Positions 10,083 to 19,227 are shown, numbered from the stretch's first letter. The stretch is DNA of 64,000 bases from Runella sp. SP2 (GCF_003711225.1 NZ_CP031030.1:5270001-5334000), one strand, 5' to 3'. Translations and numbers: made by a program. Notes: generated from the sequence alone by a model not told the origin.

Positions 10083-10147
10083 CGGCCGCATTTACTCCAA
10101 ACCTATAAGGTTTGGTAAACACATCGAACTGAAAACAAACTTCTTTA

Positions 10148-10888
10148 ATGTATAAAGGGAAAAAAGTAATCATCGTCATGCCCGCTTACAAAGCGTCGCT
10201 CACGTTGGAAAAAACCTACCGAGAAATCCCGTTTGACTTGGTAGATGATATTATTTTGGTCGATGATGCTAGTCCAGACAACACCGTCGAAGTAGCCGAG
10301 CGACTGGGTATCAAACACGTCATTCGCCACGATAAAAACAAAGGCTACGGCGGCAACCAAAAAACGTGCTACACCAAAGCCCTTGAGCTAGGCGGCGACA
10401 TTGTTATTATGCTTCACCCTGATTATCAATACACGCCACTATTGCTTACGGCTATGATTTCCATCATTGGCAATGGGCTGTATCAGGTCGTGTTTGGATC
10501 ACGGATTTTAGGGAAAGGCGCTCTCAAAGGTGGAATGCCTATGTATAAATACGTTGCCAACCGCATTTTGACGTTGACTCAAAACATTTTGATGAACCAA
10601 AAACTCTCCGAATACCATACGGGCTACCGCGCGTTTTCGGGAGAAGTTTTGCGGAGCGTTCCTTTTCAAAAATGCAACGACGACTTTGTTTTTGACAACG
10701 AAATGATTGCCCAAATTTTCTGGAAAGGCTACGAAATTGGTGAAGTAACTTGCCCTACCAAATATTTTGAAGAAGCGTCGTCTATCAATTTCCAACGAAG
10801 CATGAAATACGGATTTGGCGTTTTGGGAGTATCAAGCCGCTACTTTTTGGCAAAAATTGGACTCTGGAAATGGGATTTGCTAGATTAA
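10148..10888 (+). CDS. Family 2 glycosyltransferase (dolichol-phosphate mannosyltransferase-like)
   Basis: A 246-residue GT2 enzyme with the GT-A fold, transferring a sugar from a nucleotide donor. The start KKVIIVMPAYKASLTLEKTY and the nucleotide-binding VDDASPDNTVEVAE (about residues 38-51) are typical. The DXD-like metal site is HPDYQY near residue 98. The acceptor-side loop contains EYHTGYRAFSGEVL and CNDDFVFDNEMIAQ, features shared with polyprenyl-phosphate mannose or glucose synthases. No membrane segments are evident. A hairpin repeat and a bidirectional terminator follow the gene. It is transcribed alone by appearance. Confidence 0.9.
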   Translation: MYKGKKVIIVMPAYKASLTLEKTYREIPFDLVDDIILVDDASPDNTVEVAERLGIKHVIRHDKNKGYGGNQKTCYTKALELGGDIVIMLHPDYQYTPLLLTAMISIIGNGLYQVVFGSRILGKGALKGGMPMYKYVANRILTLTQNILMNQKLSEYHTGYRAFSGEVLRSVPFQKCNDDFVFDNEMIAQIFWKGYEIGEVTCPTKYFEEASSINFQRSMKYGFGVLGVSSRYFLAKIGLWKWDLLD

Positions 10889-10902
10889 ATGAGAATGCCT
10901 AG

Positions 10903-10980
10903 CAAGTACTTCAGCAAGCGCAATTATGAATAAGCACTTCGGCAGGCGCGGCAAGTGCCTCTGGTTGCTCACAACCAGAG
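10903..10980 (+). repeat. Repeat locus with one GGTTG-CTCA-CAACC hairpin
   Basis: Two direct copies of AAGyACTTCrGCArGCGC (10905-10921 and 10932-10949) precede a 9-bp hairpin CTCTGGTTG-CTCA-CAACCAGAG at 10959-10980. GTG lies exactly five bases before GGTTG. In the transcript of the upstream glycosyltransferase gene the loop reads CUCA. Confidence 0.75.
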
Positions 10981-11001
10981 AAATTTTTTCCTCAAAAAAC
11001 A

Positions 11002-11030
11002 AAAAAGGGCAGCTTGGAGCTGTCCTTTTT
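11002..11030. terminator. Bidirectional intrinsic terminator
   Basis: Stem AAAAAGGGCAGCT pairs with AGCTGTCCTTTTT around TGG with one G-T pair. There are A and T runs on both sides, so it can serve the rightward glycosyltransferase gene and the leftward redoxin gene that converge here. Confidence 0.85.
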
Positions 11031-11069
11031 GTTCACTGTCGACTGTAAAATATAGACTACCAATTGTTT

Positions 11070-11711
11070 TTAAGCGTCTTTCCAACCAATCGCACATCCT
11101 ACGGCTTTGGTTTGGGTCACTACGACGGGTTTACCCGCCAAAATGTTGTTGACTGCATCTTCCACGTAGCGTTTGGTGACGCTTGCGGGGTCTTGGTAAT
11201 TATCATCTATGGTTCCAATGTATTGTACCGTGAATTTAGCATTTTCATTTCGTAAAACAAAAACATGCGGCGTACGCGTTGCGCCAAAAGCTTTTGCCAC
11301 GGCTTGCGTTGCATCTTGCAAATAAGGAAAAGTATAGCCTTTCTCCGTCGCTCGCTTCTTCATATTGTCTATCGACTCGTCTTCGTAATCCGACGCATCG
11401 TTGGAATTAATCGCCACAACAGGAAAATTGAGCACCCCGTATTTTTTATCCAAAGCAATAATGCGCTCTTCGTAGGCTTTGGCAAACGGGCAGTGGTTAC
11501 AGGTAAACACCACTATTACGCCTTTTTTGTCTTTGTAATCCGACAAACTTACGGTTCCTCCTTTGGCATTTTGAAGCTTAAACTCAGCTACCGACCCGCC
11601 GATTGGATACCCCACCGAAGAAGCCTGCACGCGTTGCTGTTGGAACACCAAGGTCGTTGCGATACTCACTGTCAACGCTGCGAATAATGTTGCCCAAAAC
11701 TTATTTTTCAT
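11070..11711 (-). CDS. Thioredoxin-fold redoxin, exported
   Basis: A 213-residue AhpC/TSA-type redoxin. An N-terminal hydrophobic segment (KFWATLFAALTVSIATTLVF) makes it exported or membrane-anchored. The fold begins near residue 35 with VGYPIGGSVAEFKL. The active site is CNHCPFA, a CxxC pair in the usual position for this subgroup; TPHVFVL supplies the cis-Pro. A late Cys (AVGCAIGW) near the C-terminus is shared with relatives. The start at 11711 is chosen because it yields a normal signal sequence; an ATG seven codons upstream is also possible. The TlpA-like gene lies 44 bases upstream on the same strand, so the two probably form an operon for periplasmic thiol redox chemistry. Confidence 0.88.
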   Translation of the reverse strand: MKNKFWATLFAALTVSIATTLVFQQQRVQASSVGYPIGGSVAEFKLQNAKGGTVSLSDYKDKKGVIVVFTCNHCPFAKAYEERIIALDKKYGVLNFPVVAINSNDASDYEDESIDNMKKRATEKGYTFPYLQDATQAVAKAFGATRTPHVFVLRNENAKFTVQYIGTIDDNYQDPASVTKRYVEDAVNNILAGKPVVVTQTKAVGCAIGWKDA

Positions 11712-11755
11712 GGTCGTTGGTATGTTTGCCATTCTGACGAAATCAAGTTAAAAAG

Positions 11756-12247
11756 TCACAGAAAATCAGAGAGTTCCTTTTCCAAACGGAGGGCGTCAAG
11801 TTTTTGTTCAAAAAACACTTTTTTCCCCTTGGCATTATTGAAAATCAGGGTAGCAGGAATGGCACCTGACCATTCTTTGCTCACCTTCTCAATCCAGCTA
11901 TTGGCGTCGGGTTCATTGAGCAACCATACTTGCGATGTTAGCTTTCGTTCGGTCACAAAAGGAATCACTCTCGTTGTCAATTCTCTAGCAAAATCCATGC
12001 TAACTAAAATCACTTTGAGCTTCTGATTCAGGTATTTCTGCTGAGTTTGTTCAAAATACGGCAATTCTGTCACACAAGGCTTACACCAAGTCGCCCAGAA
12101 GTTCAATACATAGGTAGTATCGCTTTTTTGAGCAAAAAGACTATCCATCGCCACCCATTTTACCATCGATACTTGCTGTGCTTGCCCTACCGTTTGTACC
12201 ATGACCAACAGCACACCCACTATCCAGCCTTTTGCATTCATTCTCAC
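11756..12247 (-). CDS. TlpA/ResA-like periplasmic thiol-disulfide oxidoreductase
   Basis: A 163-residue thioredoxin-like protein with an N-terminal signal (GWIVGVLLVMVQTVGQAQ) and the active site WATWCKPC near residue 53. This is the TlpA/ResA type, which reduces or shuffles disulfides in the periplasm, often for cytochrome c maturation. The cis-Pro segment reads AIPATLIFN. Either of two Met codons (12247 or 12241) may be the start. The upstream gap to polA is filled by a tandem hairpin array (12267-12480), which would be in the 5' leader or the polA-tlpA intercistronic RNA. Confidence 0.88.
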   Translation of the reverse strand: MRMNAKGWIVGVLLVMVQTVGQAQQVSMVKWVAMDSLFAQKSDTTYVLNFWATWCKPCVTELPYFEQTQQKYLNQKLKVILVSMDFARELTTRVIPFVTERKLTSQVWLLNEPDANSWIEKVSKEWSGAIPATLIFNNAKGKKVFFEQKLDALRLEKELSDFL

Positions 12248-12266
12248 AAGTTTAAAATTCTACTGC

Positions 12267-12480
12267 TGAATACGTCGGGTTGTGAGCAACCCTTTCCACA
12301 GCACTCAATACGTTGGGTTGTGAGCAACCCTCTCCACAGCACTCAATACGTCGGGTTGTAAGCAACCCTCTTCACAGTACTCAATACGTCGGGTTGTGAA
12401 CAACTCTCTCCACAGCACTCAATACGTCGGGTTGTGAGCAACCCTCTTCACAATACTCAGCAACCCTCTTCACGATGTCA
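12267..12480 (-). repeat. 38-bp tandem repeat, five hairpin copies plus a partial unit
   Basis: Hairpins GGGTTG-TGAG-CAACCC (plus-strand sense) begin at 12277, 12315, 12353, 12391 and 12429, an exact 38-base period. The linker is CTCTCCACAGCACTCAATAC with small changes. A truncated sixth unit follows. Read on the transcribed minus strand each unit is GTG-N5-GGTTG-CTCA-CAACC. Copy four has changes in both stem and loop. It lies between polA and the tlpA-like gene. Confidence 0.9.
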
Positions 12481-12523
12481 AAGTAAGTACGCGATTTTTT
12501 CTCACATTTACAAACTGACTTTT

Positions 12524-15361
12524 CTAGTGCGCTTCCAACCAATTGAGCCCTTTTCCAATTCCCGTTTCCATTTTTACGGGCAACGGAATGGCATTCACCA
12601 TCAACTCATTTACGTGGTGGCTCAACAATTCGATTTCATCGCGGTGCGCGTCAAACACCAATTCGTCATGTACCTGCAAAAGCATACGTGACTGTAGTTT
12701 TTCGCGTTTCAGAAAATCGTGGATATTAATCATCGCTATCTTAATCATATCCGCCGCCGAGCCTTGAATCGGGGCGTTGATGGCGTTTCGTTCGGCAAAA
12801 CCACGCGTCGTTTGGTTTTGAGAATCAATATCAGCCAAATAACGCCGACGTCCTAAAATTGTTTCAACGTATTTTTGTTCACGGGCTTTGTTAATCACCA
12901 TGTCCATGTAGCTTTTTACAGCAGGAAATTCTTGGAAATAGGCTTTGATGATTTCACTTGCTTCTCCCCGCGCAATCCCCAAGCGTTGGGCTAAGCCAAA
13001 GGCCGAAATACCATAAATGATACCAAAATTGACCATTTTGGCTTTTCGACGCATATCCGACGTTACTTCTTCGAGGGCTACGTCAAATACTTTACTGGCG
13101 GTACTAGCGTGAATATCAATACCTTTATTGAAGGCTTCGAGCATGGTGGCATCCTGACTGAAAGCGGCCATGATTCGGAGTTCGATTTGCGAGTAGTCGG
13201 CCGACAAAATCACATAATCTTCATTTCTAGGGATGAACGCTTTCCGAATCTCTCGTCCACGAGGCGTACGAATCGGAATGTTCTGAAGGTTAGGATTGGT
13301 ACTGCTCAAACGCCCCGTCGCTGCCACGGCCTGATTGAACGACGTGTGAATTCGTCCCGTTGATGGGTTGATAAGCTGTGGCAACGCATCCACGTAGGTC
13401 GATTTTAGTTTTTGCAACTCGCGGTAATCCAGAATCTTACGCGCAATTTCGTGTTCCGATTCCAAATCCGACAAAATATCTTCTCCCGTAGCGTATTGTC
13501 CCGTCGCTGTTTTTTTAGGGTTTTTAACCAACTTCATTTTTTCAAACAAAACCACTCCCAACTGCTTCGGTGAACCGATGTTAAACTCCTCTCCCGCCAG
13601 TCCAAAAATTTCTTGCTCGACTTGCTTCATGTCGATTTCCAGCACGCCCGACATTTCGGATAAAACGTTGGTATCAACTTTTATCCCCTCACGTTCCATC
13701 GCTGCCAAAACGGGCACTAACGGCACTTCTACGCCTTTGAATAATTTCTCGGCTTGGTTTTCGACCAAAAGTGGTTGTAGTTTATGCTTGAGTTGGAGGG
13801 TAATGTCGGCATCCTCGGCGGCATATTCTACCAATTTCTCAATAGCCACATCCCGCATGGTCAATTGTTTGGGGCCTTTTTTACCAATAAGCGCCTCAAT
13901 CGCCACGGGTTCGTAGTTGAGATAGGCATTGGCCAGCGCATCCATGTTATGACGCTTGTCGGGTTCGATAAGATAATGCGCCAACATGGTATCGTACAAC
14001 GGCCCGCGCACTTCTACCCCGTAATTTTGCAGAATCAACATGTCGTATTTGAGGTTCTGCGCTATCTTTTCAATCTTTTCGTTTTCAAGCACTTCTCGAA
14101 AATCTTCCACGATAGCTTGTGCTTCGGCACGGTCGGCTGGCACGGGTACGTAAAACGCCTCGCCGTCGCGGTAAGCAAATGCCAAACCCACCAATTCAGC
14201 ATCAATGGCATCCACCGACGTGGTTTCAGTATCAAAACAAAAAGATTCTTGCAAACTCAAGTAATACGCCAGCGATTGACGAAGCTCAGGGGTATTCACC
14301 AAATGATAGCGGTGAGCCGTGGTAGCCACCGTACGGCGCTCATTGCTCGTTTCTGATTCGGTACCTGTGCTTACCGAAGTCACTTCGCTTTGTTTACTCA
14401 CCGAAGGAGCTGCCGTTGGGGCTTCACCAAACAGGTTCAATTGGCCCGTTTTATTGGCCGCAGGAATAGCAACGGGGGCTTCCGTTTCGCCCAAAAGGCG
14501 TTTTTTAAGGGTTTTAAACTCTAGTTCATCCAACAACGACGAAAGTAGCTCGCGGTTGGGCTCACACATGCGCAAATCTTCCTCTTCAAAGGCAATCGGC
14601 ACGTTAATGTCAATCGTCGCCAGTTGCTTCGACAACACCGCCAAGTCTTTTCCCTCAATGACTTTCTCTTTGAGTTTGCCTGCGAGCTTATCGGTATTGA
14701 CAATCAGGTTTTCAATCGAACCAAACTCAGCGACCAATTTTTGCGCCGTTTTTTCTCCAACCCCTGGAATGCCAGGAATGTTATCGGACGCATCACCTTG
14801 CAGTCCCAACATGTCCACCACCTGACTAATATCACTGATTCCCCAACGCTCACATACTTCTTTTGGCCCCATAATCTCCACTCCTTTTCCCGATATGGCT
14901 GGTTTGTAAAGATATACATGCTCTTCGACCAACTGCCCGTAGTCCTTGTCGGGGGTCATCATAAACACTTCAAACCCTTCGCGGGCGGCTTTTTTGGCAA
15001 GCGTCCCTACCACGTCGTCGGCTTCATATCCTTCCATTTCCAAGATAGGAATACACATTGCCTTGAGTAGCTGTTTTACGTACGGAACCGCCGTTGTAAT
15101 GTCCTCGGGTTGTTCTTGACGCTGTGCTTTGTAGGCTTCAAATTGCACATGCCGAAAAGTAGGCTTCGGTGTATCAAAAGCCACTCCAAGGTGGGTAGGT
15201 TTTTCGTCTTTTAATACTTCCAATAAGGTATTGGCAAAACCAAAAATAGCACTGGTGTTTAACCCTTTGGAAGAAATTCGAGGATTTTTAACAAACGCAA
15301 AGTGGGCACGGTAAATGAGGGCAAATGCGTCTAAGAGAAATAATTTTTTTTCGGGTTTCAT
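12524..15361 (-). CDS. polA: DNA polymerase I
   Basis: A 945-residue DNA polymerase I with all three domains. Residues 1-290 are the 5'-3' exonuclease (LLDAFALIYRAHFA start, GVGEKTAQKLV helix-hairpin-helix). Residues about 345-530 are the proofreading exonuclease; its metal ligands appear intact (D377 and E379 in FDTET), unlike Taq-type enzymes. The polymerase domain carries motif A (SADYSQIELR, near 720), motif B (RRKAKMVNFGIIYGIS) and motif C (VHDELVFD, near 897). The linker around residues 300-345 is Ser/Thr/Ala rich. It acts in Okazaki-fragment processing and repair synthesis. The gene diverges from the ctpA-like gene. Confidence 0.98.
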   Translation of the reverse strand: MKPEKKLFLLDAFALIYRAHFAFVKNPRISSKGLNTSAIFGFANTLLEVLKDEKPTHLGVAFDTPKPTFRHVQFEAYKAQRQEQPEDITTAVPYVKQLLKAMCIPILEMEGYEADDVVGTLAKKAAREGFEVFMMTPDKDYGQLVEEHVYLYKPAISGKGVEIMGPKEVCERWGISDISQVVDMLGLQGDASDNIPGIPGVGEKTAQKLVAEFGSIENLIVNTDKLAGKLKEKVIEGKDLAVLSKQLATIDINVPIAFEEEDLRMCEPNRELLSSLLDELEFKTLKKRLLGETEAPVAIPAANKTGQLNLFGEAPTAAPSVSKQSEVTSVSTGTESETSNERRTVATTAHRYHLVNTPELRQSLAYYLSLQESFCFDTETTSVDAIDAELVGLAFAYRDGEAFYVPVPADRAEAQAIVEDFREVLENEKIEKIAQNLKYDMLILQNYGVEVRGPLYDTMLAHYLIEPDKRHNMDALANAYLNYEPVAIEALIGKKGPKQLTMRDVAIEKLVEYAAEDADITLQLKHKLQPLLVENQAEKLFKGVEVPLVPVLAAMEREGIKVDTNVLSEMSGVLEIDMKQVEQEIFGLAGEEFNIGSPKQLGVVLFEKMKLVKNPKKTATGQYATGEDILSDLESEHEIARKILDYRELQKLKSTYVDALPQLINPSTGRIHTSFNQAVAATGRLSSTNPNLQNIPIRTPRGREIRKAFIPRNEDYVILSADYSQIELRIMAAFSQDATMLEAFNKGIDIHASTASKVFDVALEEVTSDMRRKAKMVNFGIIYGISAFGLAQRLGIARGEASEIIKAYFQEFPAVKSYMDMVINKAREQKYVETILGRRRYLADIDSQNQTTRGFAERNAINAPIQGSAADMIKIAMINIHDFLKREKLQSRMLLQVHDELVFDAHRDEIELLSHHVNELMVNAIPLPVKMETGIGKGLNWLEAH

Positions 15362-15481
15362 GGGGTGTTTGAATGTATATTAGCTACAAATAACGCAAAG
15401 TTTGGAGAGATTTTTGAAGTTTGTAAACTACCTTTTGCCTTTGTTCGTTACTTTAGGTGTTTTTTAAGATAAAATAAGCAA

Positions 15482-17161
15482 ATGGAAAATCCCATACAAA
15501 ACGACCGTTGGACAGTTCGTTTACCCATTTTATTGAGTGTTACCCTTGCCGCAGGCATGTTGTTAGGTGCTACGTTTTTTGGTGGCAGCAAGGGAATTGC
15601 TGATGTAGCCCGAGGACATACCAAGTTCAAGGAAGTACTACAACTCATTGATAATAATTACGTTGACACCGTCAACACCGACGAGTTGGTGGATTATTCC
15701 ATCACCAAAATGCTCGAAAAACTCGACCCTCACACCTACTATTTTAACCCCAAAGATGCCGTAGCTGCGCGCTCACAACTCGAAAGTGGTTTTGATGGCA
15801 TCGGTATTGAGTTTAATCTCTACAAAGATACCGTTTACGTAGTGACACCTCTGGTCGGTGGGCCGTCGGAAGCCGCTGGTATTCAGAGCGGGGACAAAAT
15901 TTTAAAGGTAAATAGCGATATTTTTACGGGTAAAAAAGTGGACAATGCCTTCATTTTCTCCAAACTCCGCGGGCCGCGCGGTAGCGAGGTTAAAATCGAA
16001 ATTTTGCGCCGTGGCGTACCCAAACCCCTATCGTTCTTACTCCGCCGCGACCGCATTCCTACCTTCTCGGTCGATGCCGCTTATATGATGGACAAAGAAG
16101 TGGGCTACGTCAAAGTTACTCGTTTCTCGGAATCGACCTACGATGAGTTTAAAAACGCCGTGAGTTCGCTTAAAACCCAAGGCATGAAAAAACTCATGCT
16201 CGACCTCCGTGGCAACCCTGGCGGATACATGGATCGCGCAACCAACATGGTGGATGAACTATTAGCAGGTGATAAATTGATTGTTTACACCGACGGCAAA
16301 GACGACCGCTACGACCGCCAAACCCGCGCCAAAAATGCAGGAATGTTTGAAAACGGCAGCGTGGTTGTTCTCATCGACGAAAGTAGTGCTTCAGCCTCGG
16401 AAATTGTCGCAGGGGCACTTCAAGACCACGACCGAGCCCTCATTGTGGGTCGTCGTTCGTTCGGAAAAGGCTTAGTGCAAATGCCCGTCAATCTTTCAGA
16501 CGGCTCCGAATTGCGTCTCACGATTTCGCGCTACTATACCCCAAGCGGCCGTAGCATCCAAAAACCTTACAAAATGGGTGATTTGGAAGGTTACGAAAAA
16601 GACATCAAAAATCGTTTTGAACACGGCGAATTATTTGTTTCTGACAGCATCAAAAATAACCCTAAACTTCAGTACCGTACCGACGCTGGCCGCATTGTTT
16701 ACGGTGGCGGAGGCATTACGCCCGACGTATTTGTACCGCGCGATACCAGCATGATGTCGCCGTATTTGTACGAGTTGTTTGCCAAAAACACCGTGCGTGA
16801 CTACGCCCTCAACTACGTCAACCAAAATCGCAAACAGTTTGAGAAACAAACCTTTGCGGAGTTTTTAAAAAGCTACAATGTCACCGATGCCGATTTGAAC
16901 GGTGTGGTTAAAAACGCGACCGCCGATAACATCAAGTTCAACGAAAAAGAGTTTAGCCGTTCTAAGCCTTACATTCGTACATACCTCAAGGCGCTCATTG
17001 CCCGTTATGCTTACCAAAAACGCGACAAAGGAGGCCTCAACAACGAATTTTACCAAGTCATGTCCAACACCGACGAAGGAATCCGTAAAGCGGCAACCCT
17101 TTTTGATGAAGCCGAAAAATTGGCCAAAGGAAACGTAAGCTTAAAAGACGCCAAGAAATAA
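15482..17161 (+). CDS. S41 carboxy-terminal processing protease (CtpA/Prc type)
   Basis: A 559-residue C-terminal processing peptidase. An N-terminal membrane segment (PILLSVTLAAGMLLGATFF) anchors it on the periplasmic side. The PDZ domain spans about residues 100-180 (GVVVTPL-like VYVVTPLVGGPSEAAGIQSG). The catalytic dyad is S304 in SSASASE and K329 in SFGKG, with the 25-residue spacing seen in Prc. A roughly 190-residue C-terminal helical extension follows, ending in KDAKK. It should cleave proteins from nonpolar C-termini. The stop overlaps the ATG of the thioesterase gene (TAATG), so translation is coupled. Confidence 0.94.
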   Translation: MENPIQNDRWTVRLPILLSVTLAAGMLLGATFFGGSKGIADVARGHTKFKEVLQLIDNNYVDTVNTDELVDYSITKMLEKLDPHTYYFNPKDAVAARSQLESGFDGIGIEFNLYKDTVYVVTPLVGGPSEAAGIQSGDKILKVNSDIFTGKKVDNAFIFSKLRGPRGSEVKIEILRRGVPKPLSFLLRRDRIPTFSVDAAYMMDKEVGYVKVTRFSESTYDEFKNAVSSLKTQGMKKLMLDLRGNPGGYMDRATNMVDELLAGDKLIVYTDGKDDRYDRQTRAKNAGMFENGSVVVLIDESSASASEIVAGALQDHDRALIVGRRSFGKGLVQMPVNLSDGSELRLTISRYYTPSGRSIQKPYKMGDLEGYEKDIKNRFEHGELFVSDSIKNNPKLQYRTDAGRIVYGGGGITPDVFVPRDTSMMSPYLYELFAKNTVRDYALNYVNQNRKQFEKQTFAEFLKSYNVTDADLNGVVKNATADNIKFNEKEFSRSKPYIRTYLKALIARYAYQKRDKGGLNNEFYQVMSNTDEGIRKAATLFDEAEKLAKGNVSLKDAKK

Positions 17162-17709
17162 TGACGCCCAAATCAGTCGCAAGCTCGCAGGTAACCATTA
17201 CGGAATTGATGATTCCTTCCTACGCCAATTTTGGAGGTAAAATCCACGGAGGTATTTTGCTTTCGCTCATGGATAAAGTCGCCTACGCCTGTGCGTCCAA
17301 GCACGCAGGAACCTATGTGGTGACGGTGTCGGTGGACGGGGTCAATTTTCTCCAACCCATTGAAGTCGGTGAATTGGTTTCGTTGCACGCCTCGGTCAAC
17401 TACGTGGGGCGCAGTTCGATGGTCATCGGGATTCGGGTCATTGCCGAAAACGTCCGCTCAGGCACCCAAAAACATACCAATACCTCGTATTTTACGATGG
17501 TTGCCAAAGACGATGAAGGCAAGCCTACGGAAGTCCCGCCGTTGTTGTTGGACTCCAAAGAAGACATTCGACGGTTTTTGGAAGCCATCAAACGCCGCGA
17601 GCTAAAAAACCTCTACGCCGACGAGTTTGACAACGAAAAAACGCGCTTGAGTGTGGAAGAAAACCTTCATTTGTTGGAAAAAGAACGTTGCGTTATCGCC
17701 CAAAGGTAA
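17161..17709 (+). CDS. Acyl-CoA thioesterase, hotdog fold
   Basis: A 182-residue hotdog thioesterase of the YciA/BACH-like type. The core reads ANFGGKIHGGILLSLMDKVAYACASKHAG (about residues 20-48), in which the Asp of LSLMDKVAY is the expected catalytic residue. Next comes VSVDGVNFLQPIEVGELV. The C-terminal 50 residues (charged, KRRELKNLYADEFDN) extend beyond the hotdog core and resemble those of close Bacteroidota relatives. It would hydrolyse acyl-CoA esters in the cytoplasm. It is coupled to the upstream protease by a TAATG overlap. Confidence 0.9.
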   Translation: MTPKSVASSQVTITELMIPSYANFGGKIHGGILLSLMDKVAYACASKHAGTYVVTVSVDGVNFLQPIEVGELVSLHASVNYVGRSSMVIGIRVIAENVRSGTQKHTNTSYFTMVAKDDEGKPTEVPPLLLDSKEDIRRFLEAIKRRELKNLYADEFDNEKTRLSVEENLHLLEKERCVIAQR

Positions 17710-17721
17710 ATTGACATTGTG

Positions 17722-17729
17722 TATCTTTG
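17722..17729 (+). promoter_or_regulatory. Candidate -7 promoter box (TATCTTTG) for ybaB
   Basis: This is an exact TAnnTTTG match, 25 bases before the ybaB ATG. It suggests that ybaB and the following glycosyltransferase have a promoter of their own after the thioesterase stop. Confidence 0.5.
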
Positions 17730-17753
17730 CGCACTTAAAAATCAGAAAAAACT

Positions 17754-18092
17754 ATGTTTGGAGATATGATGGGAATGCTTGGAAAGGTAAAGGAATTCCA
17801 AGCCAAAATGAAAGAAGCCCAAGAAAGTCTTGGCCAATTGAGTGAGTCGGCAGAAGCAGGTGCGGGCATGGTGAAAGTGACCGTAAATGGCCGCAAACAA
17901 GTCACTCAACTGACCATTGACCCCGATTTGATGAAACCCGAAGATGCCGAAGTCGTGCAAGACCTTATCATTGCGGCGGTAAATCGGGCGATGGAAAACA
18001 TCGAAGAAAAAATCAAAGCTCGAATCCAAGAATCGACCGAAGGCGTTTTGCCCAACATTCCAGGGTTGGACTTGAGTAAATTCATGAAATAA
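17754..18092 (+). CDS. ybaB: YbaB/EbfC nucleoid-associated protein
   Basis: A 112-residue YbaB/EbfC family DNA-binding protein. The start MFGDMMGMLGKVKEFQAKMKEA, the central VKVTVNGRKQVTQLTIDPDLM and the helix EDAEVVQDLIIAAVNRAMENIEEKI follow the family from end to end. Members form tweezer-like dimers that bind DNA broadly and often sit next to recR or dnaX. Neither is here; instead a glycosyltransferase follows after 6 bases. Confidence 0.95.
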   Translation: MFGDMMGMLGKVKEFQAKMKEAQESLGQLSESAEAGAGMVKVTVNGRKQVTQLTIDPDLMKPEDAEVVQDLIIAAVNRAMENIEEKIKARIQESTEGVLPNIPGLDLSKFMK

Positions 18093-18098
18093 TACGCA

Positions 18099-19130
18099 AT
18101 GGATAAAATCGCCATTGTCATTTTGAATTACAACGGGAGAAACTTTCTAGAAAAGTTTCTCCCGTCTGTTATTGCGCACTCGGAATCCTATCCGATTTAC
18201 GTGGCCGACAGCGCCTCGAAAGACGATTCTGTGGCTTGGACGCGCGCGCACTACCCCAACGTTCGATTGATAGAACTTCCGCAAAACCGAGGCTATGCGG
18301 GTGGATACAACGCTGCTTTGAGTCAAATTAAGGCCGAATACTACGTTTTGCTCAATTCTGACGTCGAAGTGACTGCTAATTGGCTTACGCCGATGGTACA
18401 GTTTTTGGACACCCATCCCAACGTGGGCGCTTGCCAACCCAAATTATTGGCGTACCACGATAAAACGCAGTTTGAATACGCAGGAGCTGCGGGGGGCTTT
18501 ATGGATTGGCTAGGTTTTCCCTATTGCCGTGGTCGAATATTTGACCATTGCGAAACCGACAAAGGGCAATACGATACTCCAATGCCTATTTTTTGGGCGT
18601 CGGGAGCGTGTTTGTTTATTCGGGGGCATTTATTCCACGAACTCGGTGGCTTCGACGAGGACTTTTTTGCCCACATGGAAGAAATCGACCTCTGCTGGCG
18701 TCTGCACACGGGCGGTCACGAAATTTATTGTCTTCCCCAATCGACGGTCTATCACGTAGGTGGCGGGACGTTACCTCCCTCCAACCCCTTCAAAACCTAC
18801 CTCAACTACCGCAATAGCCTTGCGATGCTCTACAAAAACTTACCTTCTAAAAATCGCTTTGGCATTATTTTTTGGCGATTGGTAGTAGATGGAATTTCGG
18901 CCGTTCGGTTTATACCAAAAGGAGAGTGGGCAAACATTTGGGCTATCATTCGGGCTCATTTTGCGTTTTATGGGTGGATTAGACGCAATTTATCGCAGAA
19001 ACGGGAAAAAATTATTCGAGAAATCGGGCCACCCAAAGAGGCTCATTCCCTGCCTATTGCGCCCAAGAGTGTGATTTGGGGCTATTTTGTCAAAGGTCAG
19101 AAAACCTACGACTCATTTTCAAGACCTTAA
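18099..19130 (+). CDS. Family 2 glycosyltransferase (rhamnosyltransferase-like)
   Basis: A 343-residue GT2 enzyme. The N-terminus DKIAIVILNYNGRNFLEKFL and the motif LLNSDVEVT (DXD site near residue 87) mark the nucleotide-sugar binding core. The segment GGFDEDFFAHMEEIDLCWRLHTGGHEI (residues about 180-207) is the ED/DLCWR signature of rhamnosyl- and related transferases. A C-terminal hydrophobic or amphipathic region follows (FGIIFWRLVVDGISAVRF). Likely role is cell-surface polysaccharide synthesis in the cytoplasm or at the inner membrane. Its ATG is 6 bases after the ybaB stop. Confidence 0.9.
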   Translation: MDKIAIVILNYNGRNFLEKFLPSVIAHSESYPIYVADSASKDDSVAWTRAHYPNVRLIELPQNRGYAGGYNAALSQIKAEYYVLLNSDVEVTANWLTPMVQFLDTHPNVGACQPKLLAYHDKTQFEYAGAAGGFMDWLGFPYCRGRIFDHCETDKGQYDTPMPIFWASGACLFIRGHLFHELGGFDEDFFAHMEEIDLCWRLHTGGHEIYCLPQSTVYHVGGGTLPPSNPFKTYLNYRNSLAMLYKNLPSKNRFGIIFWRLVVDGISAVRFIPKGEWANIWAIIRAHFAFYGWIRRNLSQKREKIIREIGPPKEAHSLPIAPKSVIWGYFVKGQKTYDSFSRP

Positions 19131-19180
19131 TCAAAAAAATTACTTGGTTTGTATTCTGCCAAAAAGCCGATAAATTCCTT

Positions 19181-19188
19181 TAATTTTG
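19181..19188 (+). promoter_or_regulatory. Candidate -7 promoter box (TAATTTTG) for mreBCD
   Basis: This is an exact TAnnTTTG match, 39 bases upstream of the mreB ATG. A TTTG at 19148-19151 is further away than the usual -33 spacing, so only the -7 element is well supported. Confidence 0.45.
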
Positions 19189-19227
19189 CGGCTTATAAAC
19201 ATTAGTCACTCTGCGAAAGCAAACAAT

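Noticed and set aside
10959-10980. CTCA hairpins as intrinsic terminators
   Set aside because: None of the copies is followed by a T tract; true terminators lie nearby at separate positions (for example 11002-11030).
12267-12480. CRISPR-like periodic array
   Set aside because: The units between hairpins are the same sequence rather than unique spacers, and no cas gene is nearby.
13784-14356. Rightward 190-codon open frame across polA
   Set aside because: It is antisense to conserved polymerase domains and its translation has no protein-like pattern.
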